A program made the position numbers and the translations under genes. DNA of 21,703 bases from a virus, in the IMG/VR virus record IMGVR_UViG_3300036835_000191, positions 1 to 21,703 of that record; one strand, given 5' to 3'. The notes under the pieces are model-generated. The model was not told the DNA's origin. It made no database searches and was given only the letters and a program-made list of their open reading frames with translations. Numbering within the stretch: position 1 is the first letter of the stretch; every line of letters begins with the position of its first letter. Shown in pieces: positions 6,877 to 12,738 of this stretch.

Positions 6877-7778
6877 CCGATCTTGTTCCCCTCGATGAGC
6901 GCCGCCTGTCGCTGATCGAGCGGCAGGCGGCGGTAGCCGCGAGATCGGGTTTGGTCCCGACCGACAACCCGGACGCGGCCGCGTACATCATGCTCCGCGC
7001 CGCCGGGTTCGGTCTCGACCCCTTGACGGCGTTCGAACATTTCCATCTGATCGACACTAAGGCGGGGCCGAAGCTGATCGTCTCGTCGATGTTCCTGGGC
7101 GGGATGGCCCGCTCGAAAGGCGCCCGCATCGAATGGCTCGGCTCCGACCACCAGCAGGCCACCTGCCGTTTGCGCCGGCCCGGGGAGCAGACCTGGACGT
7201 CGCTCACCGTCACCATTGCCGATGCCAGAACGGCCGGGCTGGCCACCAAAGACGTGTGGCAGAAATACCCGGCCGCCATGCTCCGGGCGTGGTGCCAGCG
7301 CCAGCTCGTCCGTATGGCCATGCCCGACGTTCTGCTCGGCCTGCCCGCCGCGGACGACGTCGATCTTGAGGCCGAATTCGTCGACGAGCTGGCGAGCGAT
7401 GATGAGGGGGACGCCGAGCCGGAGGTCGTCGGGGAAGTCGACCCCGGCCCGGCGCCGCAAACGTGGCGGGCGCCGCCGGTAGACGACCGGGTCCGGGCCA
7501 TGCTGGTCGAGCGAGTCGCGCACCTCCCGGTGCCCGTCGCCGCCGCGGTGCGCGACATCGCCCGCAACGTCGGCATGCCCAAGTTGTCCGGCCCCCACTT
7601 CACCCGGGCCGACGGCGCCCTCCTCCACCGGCTGATCGACGAAGCCGAGCAAGAGCAGGACGCCATAGACACCGGGTTCCCGGTACCGGCCGAAGTCCAC
7701 GACAACCAGCCCGAAGCGAACCGAACCGAGGAGGGCAGCGAGAAATACGACCCGGCCGACGGGGAGCCGTTCCTGTGA
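6873..7778 (+). CDS. recT: RecT-family single-strand annealing recombinase
   Basis: 301 residues. It carries the RecT/Bet signature order: SGLVPTDNP (25-33), GFGLDPLTAFEHFHLID (45-61), KLIVSSMFLGGMARSKGARI (67-86), TIADARTAGLATK (115-127), KYPAAMLRAWCQRQLVR (131-147) and PDVLLG (151-156). The C-terminal third is acidic and then loosely conserved. RecT binds single strands and anneals complementary DNA during phage recombination and replication. Its usual partner, a YqaJ/RecE/lambda-exo type exonuclease, is not recognisable nearby. It overlaps both neighbours (ATGA upstream, GTGA downstream), so it is part of one early operon. Confidence 0.88.
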   Translation: MTDLVPLDERRLSLIERQAAVAARSGLVPTDNPDAAAYIMLRAAGFGLDPLTAFEHFHLIDTKAGPKLIVSSMFLGGMARSKGARIEWLGSDHQQATCRLRRPGEQTWTSLTVTIADARTAGLATKDVWQKYPAAMLRAWCQRQLVRMAMPDVLLGLPAADDVDLEAEFVDELASDDEGDAEPEVVGEVDPGPAPQTWRAPPVDDRVRAMLVERVAHLPVPVAAAVRDIARNVGMPKLSGPHFTRADGALLHRLIDEAEQEQDAIDTGFPVPAEVHDNQPEANRTEEGSEKYDPADGEPFL

Positions 7779-8323
7779 GCCCAGATTGGCGTGACGACGA
7801 CGACCTCGCCCTCATGAAGGCGAGGCGTGCGGCGGCCGCGCTGCGCCACCCGACGGGCGCCGACGACCGTCTGACCGCTGCCCCAGGTCCGGTCGTCGGC
7901 GCTCACCACAAAGGCGCCCTGGCCCTGGTGGATGTCGGCTGGACGGTATGGGCGCGCACCGACGGCAACATCCGCCACCTTCGCCTCAACGACCGCGGTG
8001 AAGCGAGAGGCGGGGTGATCATCGACATCACCACCCGGCGAAGCGCCAACCCCGACACCGGCGAAATCGTCACCGAACGAGCGTTCCGCTGCGCCGACCC
8101 CTACCGCGTCCCCCAACTCCACTGGACGACCCTCACCGAAGCCCAGGTCAACCCCGACGCCGTCGAAACCCCCGAACGGATGCGGCGCTGGCGGGTCATC
8201 TGCGCCCTGCTCGAAGCCGCCCGCCGCCCCGGCCGCCCCTTGGATTTGGTCCGCACCGAACATGAACGGCTCGAGGCCCTCGCCGACGCCTGGCGACTCG
8301 CCCGGGCAGGAGGCCCGCGGTGA
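7775..8323 (+). CDS. Unknown 182-residue early protein
   Basis: The start is GTG 7775, overlapping the RecT stop by GTGA; an open frame upstream of it is the RecT shadow. The N-terminus is charged (SPDWRDDDDLALMKARRAAA). A central part looks like a small beta-sheet domain (ALALVDVGWTVWARTDGNIRHL), and the C-terminal ~60 residues are helical and basic. No nuclease motif such as QxK or a D-ExK cluster is evident, so I cannot call it the RecT partner exonuclease, although its place in the operon would suit that. I do not recognise the family. Confidence 0.7.
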   Translation: MSPDWRDDDDLALMKARRAAAALRHPTGADDRLTAAPGPVVGAHHKGALALVDVGWTVWARTDGNIRHLRLNDRGEARGGVIIDITTRRSANPDTGEIVTERAFRCADPYRVPQLHWTTLTEAQVNPDAVETPERMRRWRVICALLEAARRPGRPLDLVRTEHERLEALADAWRLARAGGPR

Positions 8324-8541
8324 CCGACCGCCACAAATTCCACCAACGGACCCCGCGCTGCTGGTGGTGCCGGCGACCGTGGGCGCAGACGATGATCAAC
8401 CGCTCCAACGCCGTCGCCGAACGCCTCGACACCGCGGCGGGCGACCGGGGCGTCGCCCGCTCCTGGCTCGCCGACCGCCTCCTCGCCGAAGCCCTCGACC
8501 GCCTCGTGCCCCCCGAGAATTTCAGGCTCACCCGTGACTAG
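8320..8541 (+). CDS. Small ribbon-helix-helix-like protein with N-terminal CxxC
   Basis: 73 residues from GTG 8320 in a GTGA overlap. Residues ~30-65 (AVAERLDTAAGDRGVARSWL followed by a second amphipathic helix and RLVPPENF) follow the strand-helix-turn-helix spacing of Arc/CopG-type antitoxin and repressor proteins. A single CWWC pair sits at residues 14-17, so zinc binding would need dimerisation. Possible roles are transcription control or plasmid copy or partition control. No toxin-like partner is evident. It is the last gene of the RecT operon. Confidence 0.65.
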   Translation: MTDRHKFHQRTPRCWWCRRPWAQTMINRSNAVAERLDTAAGDRGVARSWLADRLLAEALDRLVPPENFRLTRD

Positions 8542-8551
8542 CGGAATGAGG

Positions 8552-8812
8552 TTATTTCCCGTAGCGCATATATGCCGCTTGGCCCGTTGTGCCGAGCGCT
8601 TCGCCTATGGCCCGCCAGGAGTACCCGTCGGCGCGCAGCCCGGCGATGCCGGTACGGATGGCGTCGTCGAGATCTTCGCGGATCGACACCAGCTCCCGGA
8701 GGTCTTCCACGTCGGCATCAGCGATGCGCCTACCGGCAGCCGCGACCATACGGCGAAGCATAGAGATGTAGTCGGACGTGAACGTGTACCGCTTCCTGCG
8801 CTGACCAGACAT
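8552..8812 (-). CDS. Small HTH protein, candidate repressor of the ParB-like gene
   Basis: 86 residues on the - strand. The first ~60 residues are helical and charged (ADVEDLRELVSIREDLDDAI). The end is a helix-turn-helix, GYSWRAIGEALGTTGQAAYM. This layout is common among small actinophage and actinobacterial HTH proteins. Its promoter is unusually clear: TTGAAT and TACACT 17 bases apart, ending 7 bases before the ATG, which implies a leaderless message. A palindrome covering that promoter suggests self-regulation. The gene is divergent from the ParB-like gene, so it may be a switch controlling it. Role inferred. Confidence 0.75.
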   Translation of the reverse strand: MSGQRRKRYTFTSDYISMLRRMVAAAGRRIADADVEDLRELVSIREDLDDAIRTGIAGLRADGYSWRAIGEALGTTGQAAYMRYGK

Positions 8813-8819
8813 AGAGTTC

Positions 8820-8848
8820 AGTGTAAGCTAGACTTACAGCGAATTCAA
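8820..8848 (-). promoter_or_regulatory. Leftward sigma70-type leaderless promoter
   Basis: Read on the - strand: -35 TTGAAT (8848-8843), 17-base spacer, -10 TACACT (8825-8820), then 7 bases to the ATG at 8812. The spacing places transcription start at or next to the start codon. A weaker rightward set, CAGACA (8806-8811) and TAGACT (8829-8834) with 17-base spacing, overlaps it. Confidence 0.65.
8822..8838. promoter_or_regulatory. 17-bp palindromic operator
   Basis: TGTAAGCTAGACTTACA has perfect 6-base arms around a 5-base centre. It overlaps the leftward -10 and spacer and the possible rightward -10. A dimeric HTH or RHH protein bound here would block both promoters. Confidence 0.6.
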
Positions 8849-8884
8849 GGTGTCCCGTCACCCGGCGGGCAGAACAGGAGACGA

Positions 8885-9673
8885 ATGGAACGACAACGAA
8901 AACTGGCACAACATCCGCTGTCAGCCTTGTTCCCACCCATGCCCGACGACGAGTACCAGGCGTTGGTGGAGGACATCCGACAGCACGGCGTGCTCGAACC
9001 GGTCACCGTGTACGAAGGCAAAGTGATGGACGGCTGGCACCGCTACCGGGCCGCCACCGAAGCCGGGGTGCAATGCCCGACCCGGGAATGGGCTAACCCG
9101 GACGGTCCTGAATCGGCCTTCGCGTACGTGTGGTCAAAGAACACACTGCGCCGTCACCTCACATCTGGTCAGCGGATCGCTGTTACCGCGAAGGGATATC
9201 CCGATCTCTGGGAGAAAGTAAACACCGCGAATCCAGGTCCAGCTAATCCAGGAGATAAGGAGGATATACTCCTTATCTCGCCAGCCGAGAAGTTGGCTTC
9301 TATTGCTGGGGTCCATCCGAGAAGCGTTCAAGATGCTAAAAGGATTGAACGGGATCGGCCTGATCTTTGGGAGCAGGTCGAAGGTGGCAGAAAGGCCCTC
9401 GGCGACGCTATTAACACCCGTCTATACGAGCAGGTTCTACGGGAGCAGACCGTCCAGCAGGCCCGCCGACAGGCCCAAGACGTCGACTGGCAGAACGACT
9501 ACGTCAAGGACCGGCTGACTGAGATCAACCGGCTGCAACAAATCAAACTGAATATCCATATCGGGCTGGAGGAGAAGAAGTTCGCTCCCGAAGCCAAGCC
9601 GTTCATTGTGCGGCGCATCAACCGGGCCATCGTGTGGCTCACCGAAGCAAAAAACGAACTGGAGGAATCATGA
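8885..9673 (+). CDS. ParB-like (ParB/Srx nuclease-fold) protein with HTH
   Basis: 262 residues from ATG 8885, chosen for AGGAG at 8876-8880; the longer open frame upstream overlaps the leftward gene. Residues ~8-60 form the ParB N-terminal domain (PLSALFPPMP, IRQHGVLEPVTV, and the DGWHRYRAATEAG box that binds or hydrolyses nucleotide). Residues 132-154 are a helix-turn-helix (AEKLASIAGVHPRSVQDAKR). The C-terminal ~80 residues are helical. Possible roles are DNA partition or centromere binding, or transcription control as in KorB-like proteins. No ParA is present. The stretch around 9180-9350 is AT-richer than the rest and holds a perfect hairpin. The stop overlaps the next ATG. Confidence 0.82.
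   Translation: MERQRKLAQHPLSALFPPMPDDEYQALVEDIRQHGVLEPVTVYEGKVMDGWHRYRAATEAGVQCPTREWANPDGPESAFAYVWSKNTLRRHLTSGQRIAVTAKGYPDLWEKVNTANPGPANPGDKEDILLISPAEKLASIAGVHPRSVQDAKRIERDRPDLWEQVEGGRKALGDAINTRLYEQVLREQTVQQARRQAQDVDWQNDYVKDRLTEINRLQQIKLNIHIGLEEKKFAPEAKPFIVRRINRAIVWLTEAKNELEES
9252..9279. repeat. Perfect 11-bp inverted repeat inside the ParB-like gene
   Basis: GAGATAAGGAG (9252-9262), loop GATATA, CTCCTTATCTC (9269-9279). It lies in the hinge between the ParB domain and the HTH, in an AT-rich patch unlike the surrounding GC-rich DNA. It could be a protein binding site (for instance a parS-like site) or an mRNA hairpin. Confidence 0.7.
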
Positions 9674-10179
9674 CCAATTTCACCGATCAAGTGGCTGCTG
9701 ACCAGGCAGCCAAAGCGGCCCAACGGGCCGAGGCCAAAGTCCAGCAGTCGGCCGCCCGGGCCAAGCTCGTGGCCGACGCCATCCTCGCTGTCGCCCAAGG
9801 CCAACAGTGGCCTGCCTACAACTCCCTCGACGAGATGTACCAGGCCGCGTACACCTACGACGGCATCGGCCAGGACCCGTGGTTCGGGGATGCCACGCCC
9901 AACAACAAGGGTGTGACGAAAGGGTTCGCCCGTTTCAAGAGCGCAGCCCGCTCCGCGCTTGGAGAGGCCGCGCTGGCCGACGACGGGGCGATCGTCTACA
10001 AAACCAAAGACGGCGCCGGCATCCCCGACCGCCAAACCCTGCAGAACTGGCACAACACCAGGGCGCAGAAACTGCAGCGTGACCTCGAAGCGGAGAACAC
10101 GAAACGAGAGCGTGTCAACGCCGTGTTCGGGCTGGAGATGCCCAAGCTTGATCTCCGCGAGCTGAACGCCGGCAGCTGA
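9670..10179 (+). CDS. Unknown 169-residue protein coupled to the ParB-like gene
   Basis: The start is ATG 9670, overlapping the ParB-like stop by ATGA and preceded by GGAGG at 9661-9665. The N-terminal ~50 residues are an Ala/Lys/Gln-rich helix likely to form a coiled coil (AAKAAQRAEAKVQQSAARAK). The middle has aromatic residues (AYTYDGIGQDPWFGD) and the C-terminus another charged helix (QRDLEAENTKRERV). The tight coupling suggests it works with the ParB-like protein, perhaps as a partition or DNA-organising partner. No family is recognised. Confidence 0.68.
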   Translation: MTNFTDQVAADQAAKAAQRAEAKVQQSAARAKLVADAILAVAQGQQWPAYNSLDEMYQAAYTYDGIGQDPWFGDATPNNKGVTKGFARFKSAARSALGEAALADDGAIVYKTKDGAGIPDRQTLQNWHNTRAQKLQRDLEAENTKRERVNAVFGLEMPKLDLRELNAGS

Positions 10180-10190
10180 AGTGACAGAGC

Positions 10191-10238
10191 GGGTCCGCGC
10201 TGAGGGTGGAGTGACGCCCTATCCCTCAACGCGGCCCC
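10191..10238. terminator. Hairpin between convergent genes, possible bidirectional terminator
   Basis: Arms 10191-10206 and 10223-10238 pair over 16 positions with two mismatches around a 16-base loop. It lies 11 bases after the stop of the 169-residue gene and before the end of the leftward HTH gene, so it could stop transcription from both sides. There is no T-run, which is common for hairpin terminators in GC-rich actinobacteria. Confidence 0.5.
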
Positions 10239-10300
10239 ACTCAGACTTTGTCAGGCGCCGCGAAACGGCTGGTGGCGATGCCTAGCGCGGATAGTCCCGT

Positions 10301-10549
10301 TTATGCGGACTTGACGATTTTGGCGATGGCGTTGTGCGACAGACCCGCGTCGTCAGCGATGTCACGCAAGGACACCCCTCTGCGGTGCAGAGCCCGGATG
10401 TACCAGTCCCGGACGGTTGCGGCCCGGTGGCGTTCCTCTGCCGCTGCTCGTTCCTTCTCGGCCTCGTATCGCAGGAACGCGCTCGCGACGCGCAGGCCGC
10501 GGGCGGCTCGACGCCGGCAATCGACGGTCTGCCAGCACACCCCGATCAC
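10301..10549 (-). CDS. Small HTH protein with coiled-coil N-terminal part
   Basis: 82 residues from GTG 10549. Residues ~25-50 are a charged helix (RYEAEKERAAAEERHRAATV), followed by a clear helix-turn-helix, ALHRRGVSLRDIADDAGLSH plus NAIAKIVKSA. It is probably a regulator, the second small leftward HTH gene in this region. The same frame stays open upstream and reads RCERCGVHV just before the chosen start, a zinc-ribbon-like Cys pair, but no start codon precedes it, so either the real start is unusual or the front is lost. A + strand frame covering the same DNA looks like a shadow. Confidence 0.65.
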   Translation of the reverse strand: MIGVCWQTVDCRRRAARGLRVASAFLRYEAEKERAAAEERHRAATVRDWYIRALHRRGVSLRDIADDAGLSHNAIAKIVKSA

Positions 10550-10607
10550 GTGTACGCCGCAACGCTCACAGCGCGATCTCGCGGAGGAGCGGAAGAGGCC
10601 GCTGGTC

Positions 10608-10796
10608 CTGACCGACTATCAGCGCGTCACGCTGTCAACCACGTTCGATCACTACGGGGACGGGATGCGCCGCCTGATCGAGGAGCGCGGCGAGGCCGGC
10701 TACCTGACCCGTGACCGGGCTGTGTGGATGGCCGACCAGGCCGACGCCTGGTACGAGCTGGCTGACGCCGTGAGATCGAAGCGGGCCATCCGATGA
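10608..10796 (+). CDS. Small unknown protein, start uncertain (CTG 10608 or ATG 10665)
   Basis: The open frame reads a protein-like helical sequence (DYQRVTLSTTFDHYGDGMRR ... AVWMADQADAWYELADAVRS) and overlaps the next gene by ATGA. The frame continues upstream, but there it is antisense to the HTH gene and looks like nonsense. CTG 10608 has GGAAGAGG 9 bases upstream and would give 62 residues; ATG 10665 gives 43. It begins a rightward run of small overlapping genes. Function unknown. Confidence 0.5.
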   Translation: MTDYQRVTLSTTFDHYGDGMRRLIEERGEAGYLTRDRAVWMADQADAWYELADAVRSKRAIR

Positions 10797-11020
10797 GTGC
10801 TCCCGCGGGCCCGAGGAAGCCCCTGTTCAACGATCGGGGGTCAGATCGAAGCACGACGTGCGAGAACTGCGGCGCGTCGCCCGTCCTCGGCGACTGCCCG
10901 TGTGGGTGCGGGCGGCCGGTCTGCCGTCGCTGCTTTCGGACTGTCACATCCAACCTGTCACGCGGATCGCGGCCGGGCTATCACGGTCCTGTCGGCCCGG
11001 AAAGTACGCCCGACCCGTGA
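10793..11020 (+). CDS. Small zinc-binding protein
   Basis: 75 residues. A Cys-rich core (CENCG ... CPCGCGRPVCRRCF, residues ~23-48) has enough Cys pairs for one or two zinc sites, like rubredoxin-type or zinc-ribbon knuckles. The tail is probably disordered. It overlaps the preceding stop (ATGA) and the following start (GTGA). Such small zinc ribbons are frequent in actinophage early regions; the role is unknown. Confidence 0.65.
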   Translation: MSAPAGPRKPLFNDRGSDRSTTCENCGASPVLGDCPCGCGRPVCRRCFRTVTSNLSRGSRPGYHGPVGPESTPDP

Positions 11021-11205
11021 CCCACCCGCGGGTGAGGCCGGGCCGCGTCCTCGACGCCTGGGTGGAGTGCCAGACCGCGGCCGAGCTCGCCCACCATCTG
11101 CACCGCCTGGCCGTGTACCCGCGCGCCTACCCGCCCCAGACCCGGGCCGCCCTGTTCCGCGAGATCGCCCGCCGCCTGCTCCAAACCGAGATCGGCCGGC
11201 GGTGA
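11017..11205 (+). CDS. Unknown 62-residue helical protein
   Basis: The start is GTG 11017, overlapping the zinc-protein stop by GTGA; the longer frame upstream is a shadow of that gene. The protein is mostly two amphipathic helices (AAELAHHLHRLAVYPRAYPP and TRAALFREIARRLLQTEIGR). No family is recognised. It sits just before the winged-helix gene, three bases apart. Confidence 0.6.
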   Translation: MTHPRVRPGRVLDAWVECQTAAELAHHLHRLAVYPRAYPPQTRAALFREIARRLLQTEIGRR

Positions 11206-11208
11206 CTT

Positions 11209-11937
11209 GTGAGCGGACGCGCGTTACATCGGGTCATCATGGCCGGGCCGGACGATCCCCGGCTCTACCGGGTGTTGACGGTGGTGGCTGATCGCATATT
11301 CGACGCCGATGGCGTGGCCCGGATCACCTCGGCGACGGTGGCCGAGCGAGCGCGTCTCAGTCGGTGGTACGCGCGGCAGCTGCTGGCCTGCGCGGTCGCG
11401 GACGGCTGGCTGGACATCGCGACACCAGGGTCGAGACGGCGCGCGACGTCCTACCGCCTCGGCCCGCTATTGGCGGACGCGAGCGCTGATACCGCCAATA
11501 ACCCGGACGGCGAGTTATCCACAGATGGCGCGAGCCCCGTACAAAACCGCCATCTGATGGCGCGCGGCCCGCACGAATCCGCCACCCACGTCTTTAACGG
11601 TATAAACAGCGCGGTGTGCGCGGCGTGCCAAGACATCGGCTGGGTATTCGTGGACAAGAACACAGTCGCCCGCTGCGTCTGTGTGAACAACCGCCTGCGG
11701 GGTAAAATCGCTGGTAGGAGCCTTGGACCATGCGCCGAAACCCCCGACGCCGCGCCTACTACTGCCGACCCGCGATCGATCCCGAGACGCGGCGACCCCA
11801 ACCCACCCGGTACATCGGCAACGACGCCAACGAACGAGCCCGCTGGTTCGCCCAGTTCCGCGCCCAGATCGGCGAGACACGCCAAGACGACGATCACCTG
11901 GGACCGCCCTCAGGCCAGATCGCCCTCGGCGGGATGA
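11209..11937 (+). CDS. Winged-helix protein with zinc motif, replication initiator candidate
   Basis: Up to 242 residues from GTG 11209; ATG 11239 is an alternative start. Residues ~18-85 form a winged helix (LYRVLTVVADRIF ... ITSATVAERARLSRWYARQL ... DGWLDI ... RRRATSYRL), the usual N-terminal domain of phage replication initiators. A variable linker (~86-130) is encoded by DNA with iteron-like repeats and a DnaA box. Residues 137-158 hold CX2C-X15-CXC around CAACQDIGWVFV, resembling zinc segments of phage replication or helicase-loader proteins. Beyond ~170 the sequence is low in complexity and is overlapped by another frame from 11730, so the true end may be an uninformative tail. Initiator function is inferred. 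Confidence 0.68.
   Translation: MSGRALHRVIMAGPDDPRLYRVLTVVADRIFDADGVARITSATVAERARLSRWYARQLLACAVADGWLDIATPGSRRRATSYRLGPLLADASADTANNPDGELSTDGASPVQNRHLMARGPHESATHVFNGINSAVCAACQDIGWVFVDKNTVARCVCVNNRLRGKIAGRSLGPCAETPDAAPTTADPRSIPRRGDPNPPGTSATTPTNEPAGSPSSAPRSARHAKTTITWDRPQARSPSAG
11469..11562. repeat. Iteron-like TGGCG repeats with inverted arms inside the winged-helix gene
   Basis: TGGCG in both orientations occurs at 11471, 11493 (inverted), 11526, 11548 (inverted) and 11558. Spacings are 22, 33, 22 and 10 bases, about whole helical turns. Two perfect 9-base inverted pairs result: TATTGGCGG (11468-11476) with 11492-11500, and CAGATGGCG (11522-11530) with 11548-11556. GATGGCGCG is also directly repeated at 11524 and 11556. 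Confidence 0.6.
11515..11523 (+). other. Perfect DnaA box inside the winged-helix gene
   Basis: TTATCCACA, identical to the two boxes at 6599 and 6623, lies in the middle of the iteron-like repeats. An AT-rich patch (CTTTAACGGTATAAACAG, near 11590-11610) follows and could serve for strand opening. Confidence 0.6.
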
Positions 11938-11948
11938 CCCGCACCTAG
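11730..11948 (+). CDS. Unknown 72-residue basic protein overlapping the winged-helix gene
   Basis: ATG 11730 is preceded by AGGAG about 10 bases upstream. The protein is Arg-rich at the start (MRRNPRRRAYYCRP), then reads plausibly (TRYIGNDANERARWFAQFRAQI). Codon third positions are mostly G or C in this frame, as in real genes of this genome. It shares 208 bases with the last part of the winged-helix frame in another phase, so one of the two is probably not conserved over that stretch. No family recognised. Confidence 0.55.
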   Translation: MRRNPRRRAYYCRPAIDPETRRPQPTRYIGNDANERARWFAQFRAQIGETRQDDDHLGPPSGQIALGGMTRT

Positions 11949-11957
11949 GCTGACGTC

Positions 11958-12311
11958 GTGGCCCTGACCGCGGCCCAGCGCAACGCCCTGCCCCGATCGG
12001 CGTTCGTGTACAACCGGGGACCGCGCTCGAGCTGGCGGTATCCGACGCCGACCCGGGCGCAGACCGCCGCCGCCAACCGGCGGCTGCCGGCCAGCCAGCG
12101 GATCAGCGAGACTCGCCGGGCCCGCACCCATCGGGCCGCCCTGTCCTACTCAGCCCGCCGGGACACCATGGGGTCACACCGCACTGTCCGCGCCCACGTC
12201 TCCCACCGACACCAGGGTGCGGTCACGTCGGTCGCCCGTGACCGGCGACCAGCCGCCCGACCCCGTTCATCCACCGTCCGGGGTCGGGCGGCGTCCACCC
12301 GCCGGCGGTGA
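11958..12311 (+). CDS. Small Arg-rich protein with LTAAQRNALP motif
   Basis: 117 residues from GTG 11958. It opens with ALTAAQRNALPRSAFVYNRG and then RYPTPTRAQTAAANRRLP. The LTA-x-R-x-x-LP-x-S-x-F pattern is shared with a recurring segment in many actinophage and actinobacterial proteins, there often followed by YP and an Ala/Arg-rich helix as here. The last ~50 residues are mostly Arg, Ser, Ala and His and may be disordered or bind nucleic acid. The stop overlaps the HNH start by GTGA. Function unknown. Confidence 0.6.
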   Translation: MALTAAQRNALPRSAFVYNRGPRSSWRYPTPTRAQTAAANRRLPASQRISETRRARTHRAALSYSARRDTMGSHRTVRAHVSHRHQGAVTSVARDRRPAARPRSSTVRGRAASTRRR

Positions 12312-12553
12312 GCAACCCGCACTGGTCTGGAACGTGGAAGCGGGTGAGACGGACCGTCCTGGCGCGCGACCGCTACGTCTGCCAGCTCGCCTACCCCGGA
12401 TGCCACGGCCGGGCCACCGAAGCCGACCACATCGTCCCCCGACTATTCGGCGGACCCGACACGCTCGACAACCTGCGCGCCGCGTGCGCCCACTGCAACC
12501 GCCGCCGCGGCGTCGGCCTCGACCCGCCCACGACGCCGGTGTCGGTGTGGTGA
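12308..12553 (+). CDS. HNH endonuclease
   Basis: 81 residues, a complete small HNH fold. W10 and RDRYVCQ (20-26) begin the motif; Asp40-His41 (EADHIVP) is the catalytic pair, Asn55 (LDNLRAAC) follows, and Asn64 ends it (CAHCN). Cys25, Cys32, Cys60 and Cys63 are the structural zinc ligands. Free-standing HNH proteins next to terminase genes commonly assist cleavage at cos during DNA packaging, for example in HK97-like phages. Here the terminase genes follow about 600 bases later. Overlaps both neighbours by four bases, so it is translated as part of the late-early operon. Confidence 0.9.
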   Translation: MSNPHWSGTWKRVRRTVLARDRYVCQLAYPGCHGRATEADHIVPRLFGGPDTLDNLRAACAHCNRRRGVGLDPPTTPVSVW

Positions 12554-12738
12554 CCGCCGTGGTCCGCGCCTACCTGCACCTCGTCGCCACCGGCATGGCC
12601 GCCATCATCCTCGGCCTGGTCGTCCTGGCCCACGACAACAGCGAAGACCTCGACCTACTCGCCTCGATCGGCGTGCTCGGCGGTATCGCCATCCTCATCA
12701 CCGTCGTCCTGCTCGCCGTCCGAGACCATGACGACTGA
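12550..12738 (+). CDS. Small two-span membrane protein, holin candidate
   Basis: 62 residues from GTG 12550 (GTGA overlap with the HNH stop); the longer upstream frame is a shadow. Two hydrophobic segments (LHLVATGMAAIILGLVVLA and LASIGVLGGIAILITVVLLA) are separated by an acidic loop (HDNSEDLD), and the tail is charged (VRDHDD). This is the topology of class II holins. It overlaps a second membrane protein gene by 11 bases. Holin or antiholin is inferred from topology and pairing. Confidence 0.6.
   Translation: MTAVVRAYLHLVATGMAAIILGLVVLAHDNSEDLDLLASIGVLGGIAILITVVLLAVRDHDD

Noticed and set aside
6800-8263. 487-codon - strand frame
   Set aside because: Antisense to RecT and its neighbour, which have clear family motifs and overlap signals; the - frame is low in complexity.
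10248-10796. 182-codon + strand frame covering the whole interval
   Set aside because: Its first two thirds are antisense to a convincing HTH gene and read as Arg/Ser-rich nonsense; only the last ~60 codons look like protein.
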